From Candidatus Zhuqueibacterota bacterium (GTDB lineage: Bacteria > Zhuqueibacterota > Zhuqueibacteria > Oceanimicrobiales > Oceanimicrobiaceae): a DNA stretch of 64,000 nucleotides. The translations under genes and the position numbers were made by a program. Position 1 is the stretch's first letter. Every line of letters starts with the position of its first letter. Where the stretch lies: assembly GCA_029261995.1 (NCBI GenBank), contig JAJDAF010000058.1:171546-235545 (forward strand), read 5' to 3'. Of the stretch, positions 26,310 through 35,059 are shown piece by piece. The notes beneath the pieces were generated by a model. The model was not told where the DNA came from and did no database searches. It worked only from the letters and a program-made list of their open reading frames with translations.

Positions 26310-27509
26310 CTAAACCACATTCTTCTCGCGGATGAGCGCCCCGGTTTCAACCCGGTCGAATGCGAACTTTCCCAGATCGAGGGTTCGGAATTCTCCGTAG
26401 GTGATGAGTTCACTCAAGCCCCGGCCAACCGCCGGCGCCTGCTGCAAGCCGTGGCCGCTAAATCCGTTGGCAAAGTAAAAGTTGTCAACCTCAGGGTGTG
26501 GTCCCAGGATGGCGTTCTGGTCCACGGTGTTGTAGGCGTAGTGGCCGGCCCATGCCCGTTTTTGTTCCAGTGCTTCGAAGGCCGGAACGCGGTTGGCCAG
26601 CGCTGGCCAGATGGTTTCGTAGAATAATTCTGCCTCGACTTTGAAGTCGAGACAGTCCGGGTCGTTTTCCGGGGCAGGAGAGACGCCGCACAAAAAGCGC
26701 CCGCTTTCCGGGCGAAAATAGATTCCGGACGGATCGACGACTAGCGGACATGAAGGCCAGTTTTCCGCGCATTCGAACGTGAAGACCAGGCGTTTGCGCG
26801 GCCGTACGGGCAGATCGCGGATGCCGGCCATTTCGGCGACTCTGGCAGCTGCCGACCCGGCTGCGTTGACAACTATACCGCAGTTGATGCTGCCCCCGCC
26901 AGCCAGAAAAATTGTCTCGATGCGGCTGTTGTTCTGACCAAATCCGGCTCCTTCCTCTGTCTGATATGAAACACCCAGCGCTTGTGCTTTGCGCTTGAAT
27001 GCCATCAGCAGGCTGTACGGATCGATCCAGCCTTCGCCGCTTTCGCCAAGAACGCCTGCGGCCAGATCCGTGACTGTAAGCCACGGAAATCGCTCCTTGA
27101 GCTGCTCCCGCGAAAGCAAAGATGCTTCGACGCCGTGCGTTTGTTGCAGTTTGTGGTTTTCACGCAGAGTGACTTCGCCTTTTGGAGAGGCGAGGAAAAG
27201 GTAGCCATTTTCTCGCAGGGAGATGTCTGGCTTCTCTTCGTCAACGGACAAGTATTCATGAACAGAGCGGAAGAACTCGGCGCCAAATTTTGAGATTTCG
27301 ATATTTTCTGGTGTGGAGAATTGCTGCCGGAAGCCGCCGACGGACAGAGCAGTGGACGAGCGAGCGTAAGTGGGATCCTTTTCGATTACCAGAATCGAGC
27401 CGGTGAAGTCGTCATTCGCCGCGAGAAAATAGGCGATGGCGCTGCCAACCACACCGCCGCCAATGATAGCGACATCCGCGGTCCTAGCCGGCGTCGCGAT
27501 GGCCGGCAT
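26310..27509 (-). CDS. FAD-dependent oxidoreductase (DAO family)
   Basis: The 399-residue protein has the dinucleotide fold near its N-terminus (VAIIGGGVVGSAIAYFL, then VIEKDPTYARSST). Typical DAO features follow: SVGGFRQQF, GEGWIDPYSLLMAFKRKA, VVNAAGSAAARVAEMAG, and the C-terminal FANGFSGHGLQQAPAVGRGL. The FRQQF/SGHG pattern matches the sarcosine/dimethylglycine oxidase and FOXRED1-like branch. The substrate is probably a secondary amine or D-amino acid. Its start overlaps the end of the U32 gene by 26 nt. Confidence 0.9.
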   Translation of the reverse strand: MPAIATPARTADVAIIGGGVVGSAIAYFLAANDDFTGSILVIEKDPTYARSSTALSVGGFRQQFSTPENIEISKFGAEFFRSVHEYLSVDEEKPDISLRENGYLFLASPKGEVTLRENHKLQQTHGVEASLLSREQLKERFPWLTVTDLAAGVLGESGEGWIDPYSLLMAFKRKAQALGVSYQTEEGAGFGQNNSRIETIFLAGGGSINCGIVVNAAGSAAARVAEMAGIRDLPVRPRKRLVFTFECAENWPSCPLVVDPSGIYFRPESGRFLCGVSPAPENDPDCLDFKVEAELFYETIWPALANRVPAFEALEQKRAWAGHYAYNTVDQNAILGPHPEVDNFYFANGFSGHGLQQAPAVGRGLSELITYGEFRTLDLGKFAFDRVETGALIREKNVV

Positions 27510-28836
27510 CCTTCAGGACCTGGCGAATGATGGTAAATTCGTCCGGCTCAAACGGCGCGGGCAGGCGGTACTGCAGGCCCGCGTGTGCTGCCTGCACGGA
27601 GGCGCCATTTGGTTTCAGCAGCCGCTCGACCTTGACGGGCACGGTTTTCTCTGGCGTGATCCACTCCAGCGTGTCGCCCAAGTCCATTCGGTTTTTGATA
27701 TCGACCAGGGCAGTGCCGTCCGCGGGATTGTAATCTCTAACGACACCAGCGAAGCGGTGGGTCAGTGGCAAAGAGTTGCCGTCTTCAAAATTCTCGCCAT
27801 ATTCATGGGGCTTGCGATTGAGAAAGCCGGTCATCAGCGTGCGGTTGGCGGTGCCGATCAGTTCTTTGAGATTGTTTTTGTCAAACGGTCTTCCGGCTGC
27901 CAAGTCGTCAATTGCCCGGCGGTAGGCGCGGCTGACGATCGAGGCGTAGTAAATCGACTTGCTGCGGCCCTCCGCTTTGAAGCTGCAGATGCCGGCGGCG
28001 CGCATGTCACCCAAAAGCTCAACGGCACACAGGTCTTTCGAGTTCATCATGTAGGTGCCGTGCTCGTCCTCATCAAGCTCGAATTGGGCGGCGATGAAGT
28101 TCTGCTCGGCGCGTTGTGCCTCGGTTATCTTGTATTTTGCAGCCAGGGGCTCGTAGTCTTTCTCCGGCGCCGGCCTGTTCATTTCCGTTTCGAGCAGACT
28201 GTCTTTGTCCACGGAGAGATTGTACTCCCAGCGACACGAGTTCGTACAAGTTCCCTGATTTGCGTCTCGATGGTTGACATAGTTTGAGATCAGGCAACGG
28301 CCCGAGTAGGCGATGCAGATGGCGCCGTGCACAAAGGCTTCCAGCTCGATTTCCGGCACGTTGTCCCGAATCGTGGCAATTTCGTGGATGGAAAGCTCGC
28401 GGGGCAAAATGATGCGCTTGACCCCCATGTCACGCCAGAATTCCACAGTCGCCCAATTCGTGGCGTTTGCCTGGGTAGAGAGATGGATCACGCTTTCCGG
28501 CCTGAGCTTCATCGCCTTGTTGATCAGTCCGGGATCGGTCATGATGAAGCCGTCAGGCTGCAAGTCCGCCATCTCACAGAAAGCACTGAGAAAGCGCTCT
28601 ATTTTGATGTTGTGGGCATAGATATTCATGGTCAGGTAGATTCGCCTGCCCCGCGCGTGGCTGTACTCGATAGCCTCTTCGAGCACCTCTTTGGTGAAGT
28701 CGTTTTCCCTGGCTCGTAGCGAAAAGACCGGGACGCCGGCGTAGACCGCGTCTGCGCCATAAGCAAAGGCATACTTCAGTTTGTCAAAGTTGCCTGCCGG
28801 CATCAGCAGCTCGGGTTTGGCTTGTGCGCTGTTCAT
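27484..28836 (-). CDS. Peptidase U32-family protein (TrhP/YegQ-like)
   Basis: The 450-residue protein starts with the U32 core (ELLMPAGNFDKLKYAFAYGA) and carries the diagnostic block EAFVHGAICIAYSGRCLIS (residues 166-184), followed by RDANQGTCTNSCRWEY (190-205). Cys174, Cys181, Cys197 and Cys201 are the conserved cluster cysteines. In E. coli the related TrhP (YegQ) is needed for prephenate-dependent hydroxylation of uridine 34 in tRNA; the collagenase label is historic. The C-terminal domain (about 350-440) resembles the U32 beta-domain. The gene overlaps the radical SAM gene by 4 nt. Confidence 0.9.
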   Translation of the reverse strand: MNSAQAKPELLMPAGNFDKLKYAFAYGADAVYAGVPVFSLRARENDFTKEVLEEAIEYSHARGRRIYLTMNIYAHNIKIERFLSAFCEMADLQPDGFIMTDPGLINKAMKLRPESVIHLSTQANATNWATVEFWRDMGVKRIILPRELSIHEIATIRDNVPEIELEAFVHGAICIAYSGRCLISNYVNHRDANQGTCTNSCRWEYNLSVDKDSLLETEMNRPAPEKDYEPLAAKYKITEAQRAEQNFIAAQFELDEDEHGTYMMNSKDLCAVELLGDMRAAGICSFKAEGRSKSIYYASIVSRAYRRAIDDLAAGRPFDKNNLKELIGTANRTLMTGFLNRKPHEYGENFEDGNSLPLTHRFAGVVRDYNPADGTALVDIKNRMDLGDTLEWITPEKTVPVKVERLLKPNGASVQAAHAGLQYRLPAPFEPDEFTIIRQVLKDAGHRDAG

Positions 28837-30122
28837 GCTGCTTGCTTGCCTCTTTCTATTTTAGCGAACGCGTGTTCCGCAAACCTGGCTTCAAACAGGT
28901 CGTTGCTTTCATACGCGAAATTGAATGTCCCTTCCCAGATGGAAGCTTTTTCCATGCAAAGATAGAAGAAGACACGCTCCTGCCAGGCCTCGAAGGCCTG
29001 GTACATGGTTTTGAACATGCTGATTTTCAGGCTGTCCGGGTAAGTCAGTTTGCCGTGTGGATCCTGCACCATTTCCATTTGCAGGATTTTGGTGGCGTGG
29101 CCGCTTTGGCGGATTTTTTTGATCGCCGGCTTGATCATCGTGACTGAGCCAAAGGAGATAAAAAGCACCTCATCCGGCGCGAAGCGTGCCACCACATCTC
29201 GCGCAAGCGTCGGGTAATCTTTCTCCCAACCTTGGTAGTAGACCATGGGGTGGAAATGGAAAGCCACCTTGATGCCCAGATCAGCCACCTGTCGGGCCGC
29301 TTTCAGCCGTCGCGCCAGGTTGGCCGTGAAGTGTTCCTCGTTGGTGATAATGGTGTCCGTGTTCAGAGACCAACTGCAAACAATGTTCGGCGGCACTTCG
29401 CGGGTGAGGAAATAATCAACATTATCCGACTTGGTTTTGAATTCCAGCAGCACGTTGGGATGCTGCGTCGCAAAATCGCACAGAGCGTCCAGATTGCCAT
29501 TCTTGTTTCCCCAAACCAGCGAGTCAGATGATTGCCCGGTGCCGAAGTGGTAGAAGCGGTCAGGCTCTATGTCGATGGCCCGCAGTTTTTGGGCAAAGTC
29601 GGAATCGAAAACAAACGTGTCGTTATAGAACGTCTGGATGGTGCAGTAACTGCAGCCGAATGCGCAGTTTTCCACTGCATCGATGGTGCGCAGGTTACAG
29701 CACACCGTCTCCTCCGAAGCCACTGGACACATGCCTTCAATTGTCTTGGTGGACGGCTCAATTGAGACGAATTTTTTCTCCCGTTCGCGGGGTTTTGACA
29801 GACCAGCGTCCGGATAGACTTTTGCTGCCGTGCGATGTCGGTCAAGATGTTCCTGCAACTGCCGCAACATGCGTTTTTTGAGTTGCGGGCCTTGCAGCGT
29901 CAGCATGGCCTGGGTCGGGCCCCACCAATTCTCGAGAGCGGCCTCCTGCCACATGTTCAGATCGCGGCTAGCCTCCACCACCTGACGAAATTCCTGGAAT
30001 GTGAAACGATGCTCATGCGCGAGACGGCGAAGAAAGGCCTGTTGCCCGCTGTCGAGACGGGGGTAGAGCGTGCGTTGTTTGAAGCTCTCGAATTTTGAGG
30101 TGTAGTCGTCGGCCTTCGGCAT
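28833..30122 (-). CDS. SPL-family radical SAM protein
   Basis: The protein carries the radical SAM motif CAFGCSYC (spacing C-x3-C-x2-C; Cys153, Cys157, Cys160 counted from ATG 30122). It has the surrounding SPL-type block NLRTIDAVENC and later GTGQSSDSLVWGNKN. This resembles spore photoproduct lyase-like proteins, which use a 4Fe-4S cluster and S-adenosylmethionine. The organism is not expected to sporulate, so repair of spore photoproduct is doubtful. A TTG at 30143 would add seven residues; neither start has a clear ribosome site. First gene of a three-gene operon with the U32 and DAO genes. Confidence 0.85.
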   Translation of the reverse strand: MPKADDYTSKFESFKQRTLYPRLDSGQQAFLRRLAHEHRFTFQEFRQVVEASRDLNMWQEAALENWWGPTQAMLTLQGPQLKKRMLRQLQEHLDRHRTAAKVYPDAGLSKPREREKKFVSIEPSTKTIEGMCPVASEETVCCNLRTIDAVENCAFGCSYCTIQTFYNDTFVFDSDFAQKLRAIDIEPDRFYHFGTGQSSDSLVWGNKNGNLDALCDFATQHPNVLLEFKTKSDNVDYFLTREVPPNIVCSWSLNTDTIITNEEHFTANLARRLKAARQVADLGIKVAFHFHPMVYYQGWEKDYPTLARDVVARFAPDEVLFISFGSVTMIKPAIKKIRQSGHATKILQMEMVQDPHGKLTYPDSLKISMFKTMYQAFEAWQERVFFYLCMEKASIWEGTFNFAYESNDLFEARFAEHAFAKIERGKQAA

Positions 30123-30286
30123 TTTCGGAAGATTTAGTCTCAATTTTGAGCAATACGCGCCGAAGGTTATCCTGCGGCAAAACGATGAATATTAACCGTT
30201 TATTCAGACAAATGCAATAGAAATGTCGGAAGGCCGCAGGTGACCTTTTTGAATTTTTGAAGCGGTACCTGAACACACCGGATGAC

Positions 30287-32659
30287 CTAGAATTCTAGTT
30301 TCAGCCCCATAGTTGGCAGAATTCCAAAACCCTCTTCCTCAACTTTTCCGGTGAGTTCGAGAAATCGTTCTTGATTGACATTGAGATAATTGTAGACATT
30401 CACAATGTCGAGAAAACTAACCAATGCCAGCTTTCCAGGCTGTTTTCTGTAGTCGATGCGGAAGTTGAACGTGTGAAAGTTCCTGAGCCTGTCGCCATTG
30501 TTGCCAGTGATTTCTTTTGAGAAACGGACGAAGTCGGCGTCTGCAAACACATTATTATGGGTGATGAAGGAATCTTGTGGCCGGCCAGTCGCAAAGCGCC
30601 ATTTCGAGGAGATGGTCCATTCCTTGTTGAATTCGTAACCCGCAAGCACTGAAAAGGTATGCCGCTGGTTGAAGTCGGAGGGATACTCGCCCAGGCCGTT
30701 ATGGTCATCGCGTTTGCTCTCGGCGTACGAGTAGTTGACCTGGCCGTAGAACTTATCGACCAGACTGTGGATCATACTCAGATCCAAACCGTGAGCTGAG
30801 CCGTTGCCGGTGTTTGTGCGAACTAGGCTGGTGCGATCCGGCCACACCACCAGATCGTCGAAGTTTTTGTAGTAGGCCTCGGCGATGAACTTGAGGTCGT
30901 CTCCAAGATAGCGAGTGAGGCTGGCAATGGCGTGTGTAGATTTTTCGTTGCCCAGGTTGAAATTTTCCGTGCTGGCTGTGAATATTTCCATTCTCGGTGT
31001 TTGGTAGTAGATGCCGGATGCAAAAGCAAGCCGCGTCTTGTCATTCAGGCGATAGCTGAGACTCCCGCGTGGTGAAAGATAGTGTTCTTTGCTGAATTGG
31101 TTGTACTCGTGCCTGAGCCCGGCATTCAGGGTTAGCCGGTTGAGAGGTTGGAATGACACTTGTGAAAAAGATGCGAAGAATCGTTTGTCGGCATTGAAGT
31201 TCATGTCTACGTGTTCGGGCCGGCGGATGATGAATTCCTGTGCCGGGTCCGGGCGGAAATCGGTCGCGTCAAAGCTGTAGAGCGTATCGAGGCCATGCTG
31301 GCGCCGCTCCAGTTCGTAGCTTTTTTGGCTGATCTCGATTCCGAGAGTAAAGGTAGTGCTCTTCCCCGGCAGAAAGTTGATAACGCTGCGTAGCCCCAGT
31401 TCTTTGTCGAGAACCTCCTCGCTGATGACATTTCTGCTTGTGAAGTCCAGGACGGATTGAGGCTGCTGACCGTTTTCAAAGATCGGCGTGGAACGGCCAA
31501 AATCAATTTCGCTGTCTACTTTTCCGTAGTAGATCGTATTCTGCCAAAAGCTATGCTTGGATGTCAGCAGACGCCAGTTCAGCCCCAACAGCATCTTGCT
31601 CTCATCGAGATCGACAATTTCGATCTGGGCAAAATCATCGCTCTCGAAGACATGCTTCGGAGTCCGGTCGAACTTTTCGGGTGCGAATATAGCTAAAAGT
31701 GAGATTTTGTTTGCAGTGTTAACATCAGTGGTCGTTTTGATGATAATATCTTTGAATCTTGGGTGTCCGAGATCCTTCTGGCCTGTCAGGTCCAGAATCC
31801 GTTTGAAATCGTGGCCACGCGCGGAGACGAACAGACCTGTGTTTGTACGGAGGCGGAGTGGGCCGTCATAGTTGACTTCCCAGCCGAGCACGTCAACACG
31901 TCCGTCAATGGTCACAGCCTCCTTGTTGCCCTCGCGAATCTTCAGGTCCACCAGGGAGGAGAATTTGCCACCGTATTCCGCTGAAAAGCCACCGGCCCTG
32001 AAATTGGCTCTTTCGATTACACCGGGTGCGAAGATGCTGAACCGCCCTCCCTGAGCCTCCTCTTCCTCATTCCCGCCGTCAAAGTGAGTGAGTTTGCCAA
32101 AAGGAATATTATCGACGAGAATGACATTGTCTCTGGGGCTTCCTCCTCTTACTGAAAATGCCGAGAATTCCCCTCCCGAAGTGCTTACTCCCGGCATCGC
32201 TTCCAGAGCGCGAAAGATGTCGCCGGCGGCGCCGGGCGCGCGAATGATCTCTTCTCGTGCAACAACGTAGTTTGACACTGGCTCGCGCGTGTCCTCCGGT
32301 GCATTGTTGGTGAAAACGACCTTCTCGCCTTGTATGGAACTTTGCACGAGTTCAATGTCCTCAACAAAAGCCGTTTTGCCACGTACGACGCGCACATCGG
32401 TTTCGAGATGCGACTGGTAGCCAATGAAACTCACCCGCAGCTTGTGAATATTTTCTCCGACACTTTCGATGACGAAACTGCCATTGAGATCCGTGGCCGC
32501 ACCGTTTTCCGTGCCGACCAGAACCACATTGGCGCCTGGCAGTGGCTGCTTGGTTGACTTGTCGATGACCCTGCCAACAATTTTGCCGTCGATCTGTGCA
32601 AATACGGGCAGTGCCAGCAATAGAAGAAGAAAGGAAAGGGTAGAGATGCCCCGACTTAT
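30287..32659 (-). CDS. TonB-dependent receptor with carboxypeptidase-like N-terminal domain
   Basis: The product has a signal peptide ending VFAQ. A carboxypeptidase-regulatory-like domain follows (GRVIDKSTKQPLPGANVVLV), then a plug domain (FRALEAMPGVSTSGGEFSAF, SVRGGSPRDNVILVDN) and a large barrel ending in LKLEF. This is a SusC/CirA-type outer-membrane transporter layout, although no SusD partner is present. Start: the frame is open to TTG 32686, but a perfect GAGGAGG at 32671-32665 lies 5 nt before an ATA codon at 32659. Starting at ATA gives a positively charged N-terminus and a clean signal peptide. Operator-like sequences upstream suggest control by the adjacent TetR gene. Confidence 0.88.
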   Translation of the reverse strand: MSRGISTLSFLLLLLALPVFAQIDGKIVGRVIDKSTKQPLPGANVVLVGTENGAATDLNGSFVIESVGENIHKLRVSFIGYQSHLETDVRVVRGKTAFVEDIELVQSSIQGEKVVFTNNAPEDTREPVSNYVVAREEIIRAPGAAGDIFRALEAMPGVSTSGGEFSAFSVRGGSPRDNVILVDNIPFGKLTHFDGGNEEEEAQGGRFSIFAPGVIERANFRAGGFSAEYGGKFSSLVDLKIREGNKEAVTIDGRVDVLGWEVNYDGPLRLRTNTGLFVSARGHDFKRILDLTGQKDLGHPRFKDIIIKTTTDVNTANKISLLAIFAPEKFDRTPKHVFESDDFAQIEIVDLDESKMLLGLNWRLLTSKHSFWQNTIYYGKVDSEIDFGRSTPIFENGQQPQSVLDFTSRNVISEEVLDKELGLRSVINFLPGKSTTFTLGIEISQKSYELERRQHGLDTLYSFDATDFRPDPAQEFIIRRPEHVDMNFNADKRFFASFSQVSFQPLNRLTLNAGLRHEYNQFSKEHYLSPRGSLSYRLNDKTRLAFASGIYYQTPRMEIFTASTENFNLGNEKSTHAIASLTRYLGDDLKFIAEAYYKNFDDLVVWPDRTSLVRTNTGNGSAHGLDLSMIHSLVDKFYGQVNYSYAESKRDDHNGLGEYPSDFNQRHTFSVLAGYEFNKEWTISSKWRFATGRPQDSFITHNNVFADADFVRFSKEITGNNGDRLRNFHTFNFRIDYRKQPGKLALVSFLDIVNVYNYLNVNQERFLELTGKVEEEGFGILPTMGLKLEF

Positions 32660-32811
32660 GTTAACCTCCTCAAGGTTTTGTGGCAAGTTAGGTGGAATGG
32701 ATTTCAGCTTGCCATTGGATTGTGCTGCCGCGCGACAGATTTTGTTTGTGTTTCACTTGGTGTGCTTGGCCGCAGCCTTTTTTAAACATGTAAGGAACAT
32801 ACGTCATTTTA

Positions 32812-32832
32812 TGAACATTGTTCAGTAAATTT
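32812..32832. promoter_or_regulatory. Operator-like inverted repeat upstream of TonB receptor
   Basis: TGAACATTGTTCA (32812-32824) is a perfect 6-bp inverted repeat around one base, followed by GTAAATTT. It lies between the TetR stop and the TonB receptor start. The half TGTTCAGTAAATT recurs at 33471-33483, just upstream of the TetR gene. Confidence 0.6.
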
Positions 32833-32840
32833 CAAAAAAA

Positions 32841-33446
32841 TTATCGATTAGCCAGCGTCTCTGTACCAAATGCCATCACTTCTTGCAGCAGTTGAGGCAG
32901 AAGGTCCTCCGGAATCATCGCGAGTCTGTCGCGAATGATTAATGAGGCCAGACCGTGGACATTGGCCCACACGTGGATTGCAACAACATCTACGTTGTTG
33001 TTTCCGAGGTGACCTTGGTCGATGCATTCGGCGATGGTCTGTCGCAGTATATCGAACGATTCGAACCCGCAGTTCCATTCAGTCTTGAGCTTTCTCAGCG
33101 GTGCTTTGATGATGAACATCAGGTCGTAGTGTTCGGGATGCTTTTGGGCAAACTCAAGATAATTGGCACCCTGTTTTGCCAGCCGGGCCATGGGATTCTG
33201 GATTTTCAATGTTTCCTTCTGGACGGCAAGAAACTTGCTGAACGCCTCCTGGTGAAGTTGGAAGAAAATCTCGTCTTTGTCTGTGAAGTAGAGGTAAATG
33301 GTCGCCGGGCTGTACTCGATTCTCTTGGCGATTTTACGGATGGAGACATTGTCGTAGCCATCTTCGACGAAAAGCTTCATTGCGGCGTCCAGAATGCTGC
33401 GTCGCATTCTTAGTTTTTCGCGATTGCGGCGTTCAGTGATTCCCAT
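32841..33446 (-). CDS. TetR-family transcriptional regulator
   Basis: The 201-residue protein has a TetR helix-turn-helix at about residues 14-60 (ILDAAMKLFVEDGYDNVSIR, then IEYSPATIYLYFTDKDEIF) and a helical ligand domain including PEHYDLMFIIKAPL, a segment seen in TetR_C_13-like regulators. It lies upstream of the TonB receptor gene in the same direction. The shared motif TGTTCAGTAAATT before both genes suggests it controls itself and the receptor. Confidence 0.93.
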   Translation of the reverse strand: MGITERRNREKLRMRRSILDAAMKLFVEDGYDNVSIRKIAKRIEYSPATIYLYFTDKDEIFFQLHQEAFSKFLAVQKETLKIQNPMARLAKQGANYLEFAQKHPEHYDLMFIIKAPLRKLKTEWNCGFESFDILRQTIAECIDQGHLGNNNVDVVAIHVWANVHGLASLIIRDRLAMIPEDLLPQLLQEVMAFGTETLANR

Positions 33447-33463
33447 TTGCAGACCGAGTATAG

Positions 33464-33483
33464 TTTACAGTGTTCAGTAAATT
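33464..33483. promoter_or_regulatory. Second copy of the operator-like motif, upstream of TetR gene
   Basis: TACAGTGTTCAGTAAATT lies about 20 bp before the TetR start at 33446. The 13 bases TGTTCAGTAAATT are identical to those before the TonB receptor. TTTAC and GTAAA flank the core as outer arms. Confidence 0.55.
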
Positions 33484-33653
33484 ATGGTTTCAATCTGCAA
33501 ATATCAAGGGGTTTTCTAGTTTTTTAACTTTGCAGCATTTGGAGGTGACGACGTCAGTGCCGGTGCGGGTTCCCGTTTCTTCTCACAGTTTTCAACCTGG
33601 TGGTTGAGGCCGCCCAGCGCAATTCTCGGGCAGGCCTCACCAGAATTGCTTGC

Positions 33654-34580
33654 TTAACCGTCGCTATCCTGATTCTTGAGCACCGTCATCGCTGAAGCTA
33701 TCATTCCCGATATATCGGAGAGATTGGATGGGATAATGATCGAGTTGTTGGTCTTCGCCAGGTTGCCAAACTCGCCGATGTACTGCTCCGCGACCCGAAG
33801 ATTGACAGCATTCATCCCGCCTTCCTCGTTGATGGAGCTCGCGATTTCCCTGATGCCTTTGGCGGTTGCCTGCGCCACCCGTTCGATTTCCTGGGCCCGG
33901 CCTTCGGCTTCGTTGATCCGCTTCAACTTCTCACCCTCTGAGCGCTCAATCATTTCCTGCTTGTCGCCCTCGGCCCGGTTGATTTTTGCCTGGCGCTCAC
34001 CTTCCGATTCTGCAATTATGGCGCGCTTCTCACGTTCAGCCCGCATCTGTTTCTCCATGGCATCCTTGATGCTCTGCGGCGGCACGATGTTCTTGACTTC
34101 GTAACGCGTCACTTTCACACCCCAAGGGTCGGAGGCCTTGTCCACGGCATCGACGATAACCGAGTTGATGGTTTCGCGCTCCTCAAATGTTTTGTCCAAT
34201 TCGAGCTTGCCGATCACGCTTCTCATGGTGGTCTGGGCCAGTTGAATGGAAGCGAATTGATAGTTGTTGATGCCATAGGAAGCGCGTTTCGCATCGCCCA
34301 CTTGCAGGTAGAGAATGCCGTCCACTTCCACGGAGATATTGTCCCTGGTGATGCAGGTCTGCGGTGGTACGTCGATGGCTTGTTCTTTCATGTTGTGTTT
34401 GTACGAGACTTTGTCAAACAGCGGCATGAGCACATGAAATCCAGCATTCAGTGTACCGCGATACTTGCCAAGCCGTTCAATAACATAGGCGCTGCGTTGC
34501 GGTACGACTCGGACTGTTTTCGTAAAAAGAATCAACGTAAAGACAATGAGGCCTACGAGAAATATGGTTCCTGCGTCCAT
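33654..34580 (-). CDS. SPFH/stomatin-like (slipin, QmcA-type) membrane protein
   Basis: The 308-residue protein has one N-terminal membrane helix (FLVGLIVFTLILF). The SPFH domain follows (VVPQRSAYVIERLGKYRGTL, DVPPQTCITRDNISVEVDG, YQFASIQLAQTTMRSVIGKL), then an Ala/Glu-rich coiled coil with repeated AEGxx units (about 185-245). It matches bacterial stomatins/QmcA that form membrane microdomain scaffolds and protease cofactors. It lies 10 nt after an NfeD-type gene, the classic stomatin-NfeD pairing. Confidence 0.95.
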   Translation of the reverse strand: MDAGTIFLVGLIVFTLILFTKTVRVVPQRSAYVIERLGKYRGTLNAGFHVLMPLFDKVSYKHNMKEQAIDVPPQTCITRDNISVEVDGILYLQVGDAKRASYGINNYQFASIQLAQTTMRSVIGKLELDKTFEERETINSVIVDAVDKASDPWGVKVTRYEVKNIVPPQSIKDAMEKQMRAEREKRAIIAESEGERQAKINRAEGDKQEMIERSEGEKLKRINEAEGRAQEIERVAQATAKGIREIASSINEEGGMNAVNLRVAEQYIGEFGNLAKTNNSIIIPSNLSDISGMIASAMTVLKNQDSDG

Positions 34581-34590
34581 CTGTCCCTCC

Positions 34591-35049
34591 TTAAATGCGT
34601 TTGACTTTTAATGTGATGTTCGATTTATCGATGATTTCCACGGGCGAGCCTTTGATGATTTTTTCGTCAGCTTCAGCCTCCCACGAGGTGCCATGAAATT
34701 CAACTTTACCGGCCATGACAGGAGTGATTTCGCGGGTCACGGTCGCATGCTGCCCCACGAAGTCATCCCGAACCTGGTCGCTTCCCTGTTCGAGTGCTTC
34801 GCCCAGGCCGAACAACCTCAGAAACGATTTTCTGAGTGTCAGTAGCAGCACGACCGAGCAAAGAAGAAACAGCGCGAGTTGCATGTTCAGGGAAATGTCC
34901 ACAAACCAGCAGACAATGCCCACGATGATGGCGCCTAGTCCGAAAAAGCCGGTGATCAGTCCCGGGATGGCGAACTCCATAATCATGAGGATGAACCCTA
35001 CGATAATCCAAACATATTGCGGGTTAAGATATCTGGCAAAAGATTCCAT
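34591..35049 (-). CDS. NfeD-family membrane protein
   Basis: The 152-residue protein has an N-terminal helix, further hydrophobic segments (LITGFFGLGAIIVGIVCWF; LALFLLCSVVLLLTL) and a C-terminal OB-fold domain (VGQHATVTREITPVMAGKVE, GTSWEAEADEKIIKGSPVEI). This is the short NfeD form without the serine protease domain. It precedes the stomatin-like gene by 10 nt and follows the dehydrogenase gene by 10 nt, so all three are probably co-transcribed. Confidence 0.93.
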   Translation of the reverse strand: MESFARYLNPQYVWIIVGFILMIMEFAIPGLITGFFGLGAIIVGIVCWFVDISLNMQLALFLLCSVVLLLTLRKSFLRLFGLGEALEQGSDQVRDDFVGQHATVTREITPVMAGKVEFHGTSWEAEADEKIIKGSPVEIIDKSNITLKVKRI

Positions 35050-35059
35050 CGTGTCCCCC

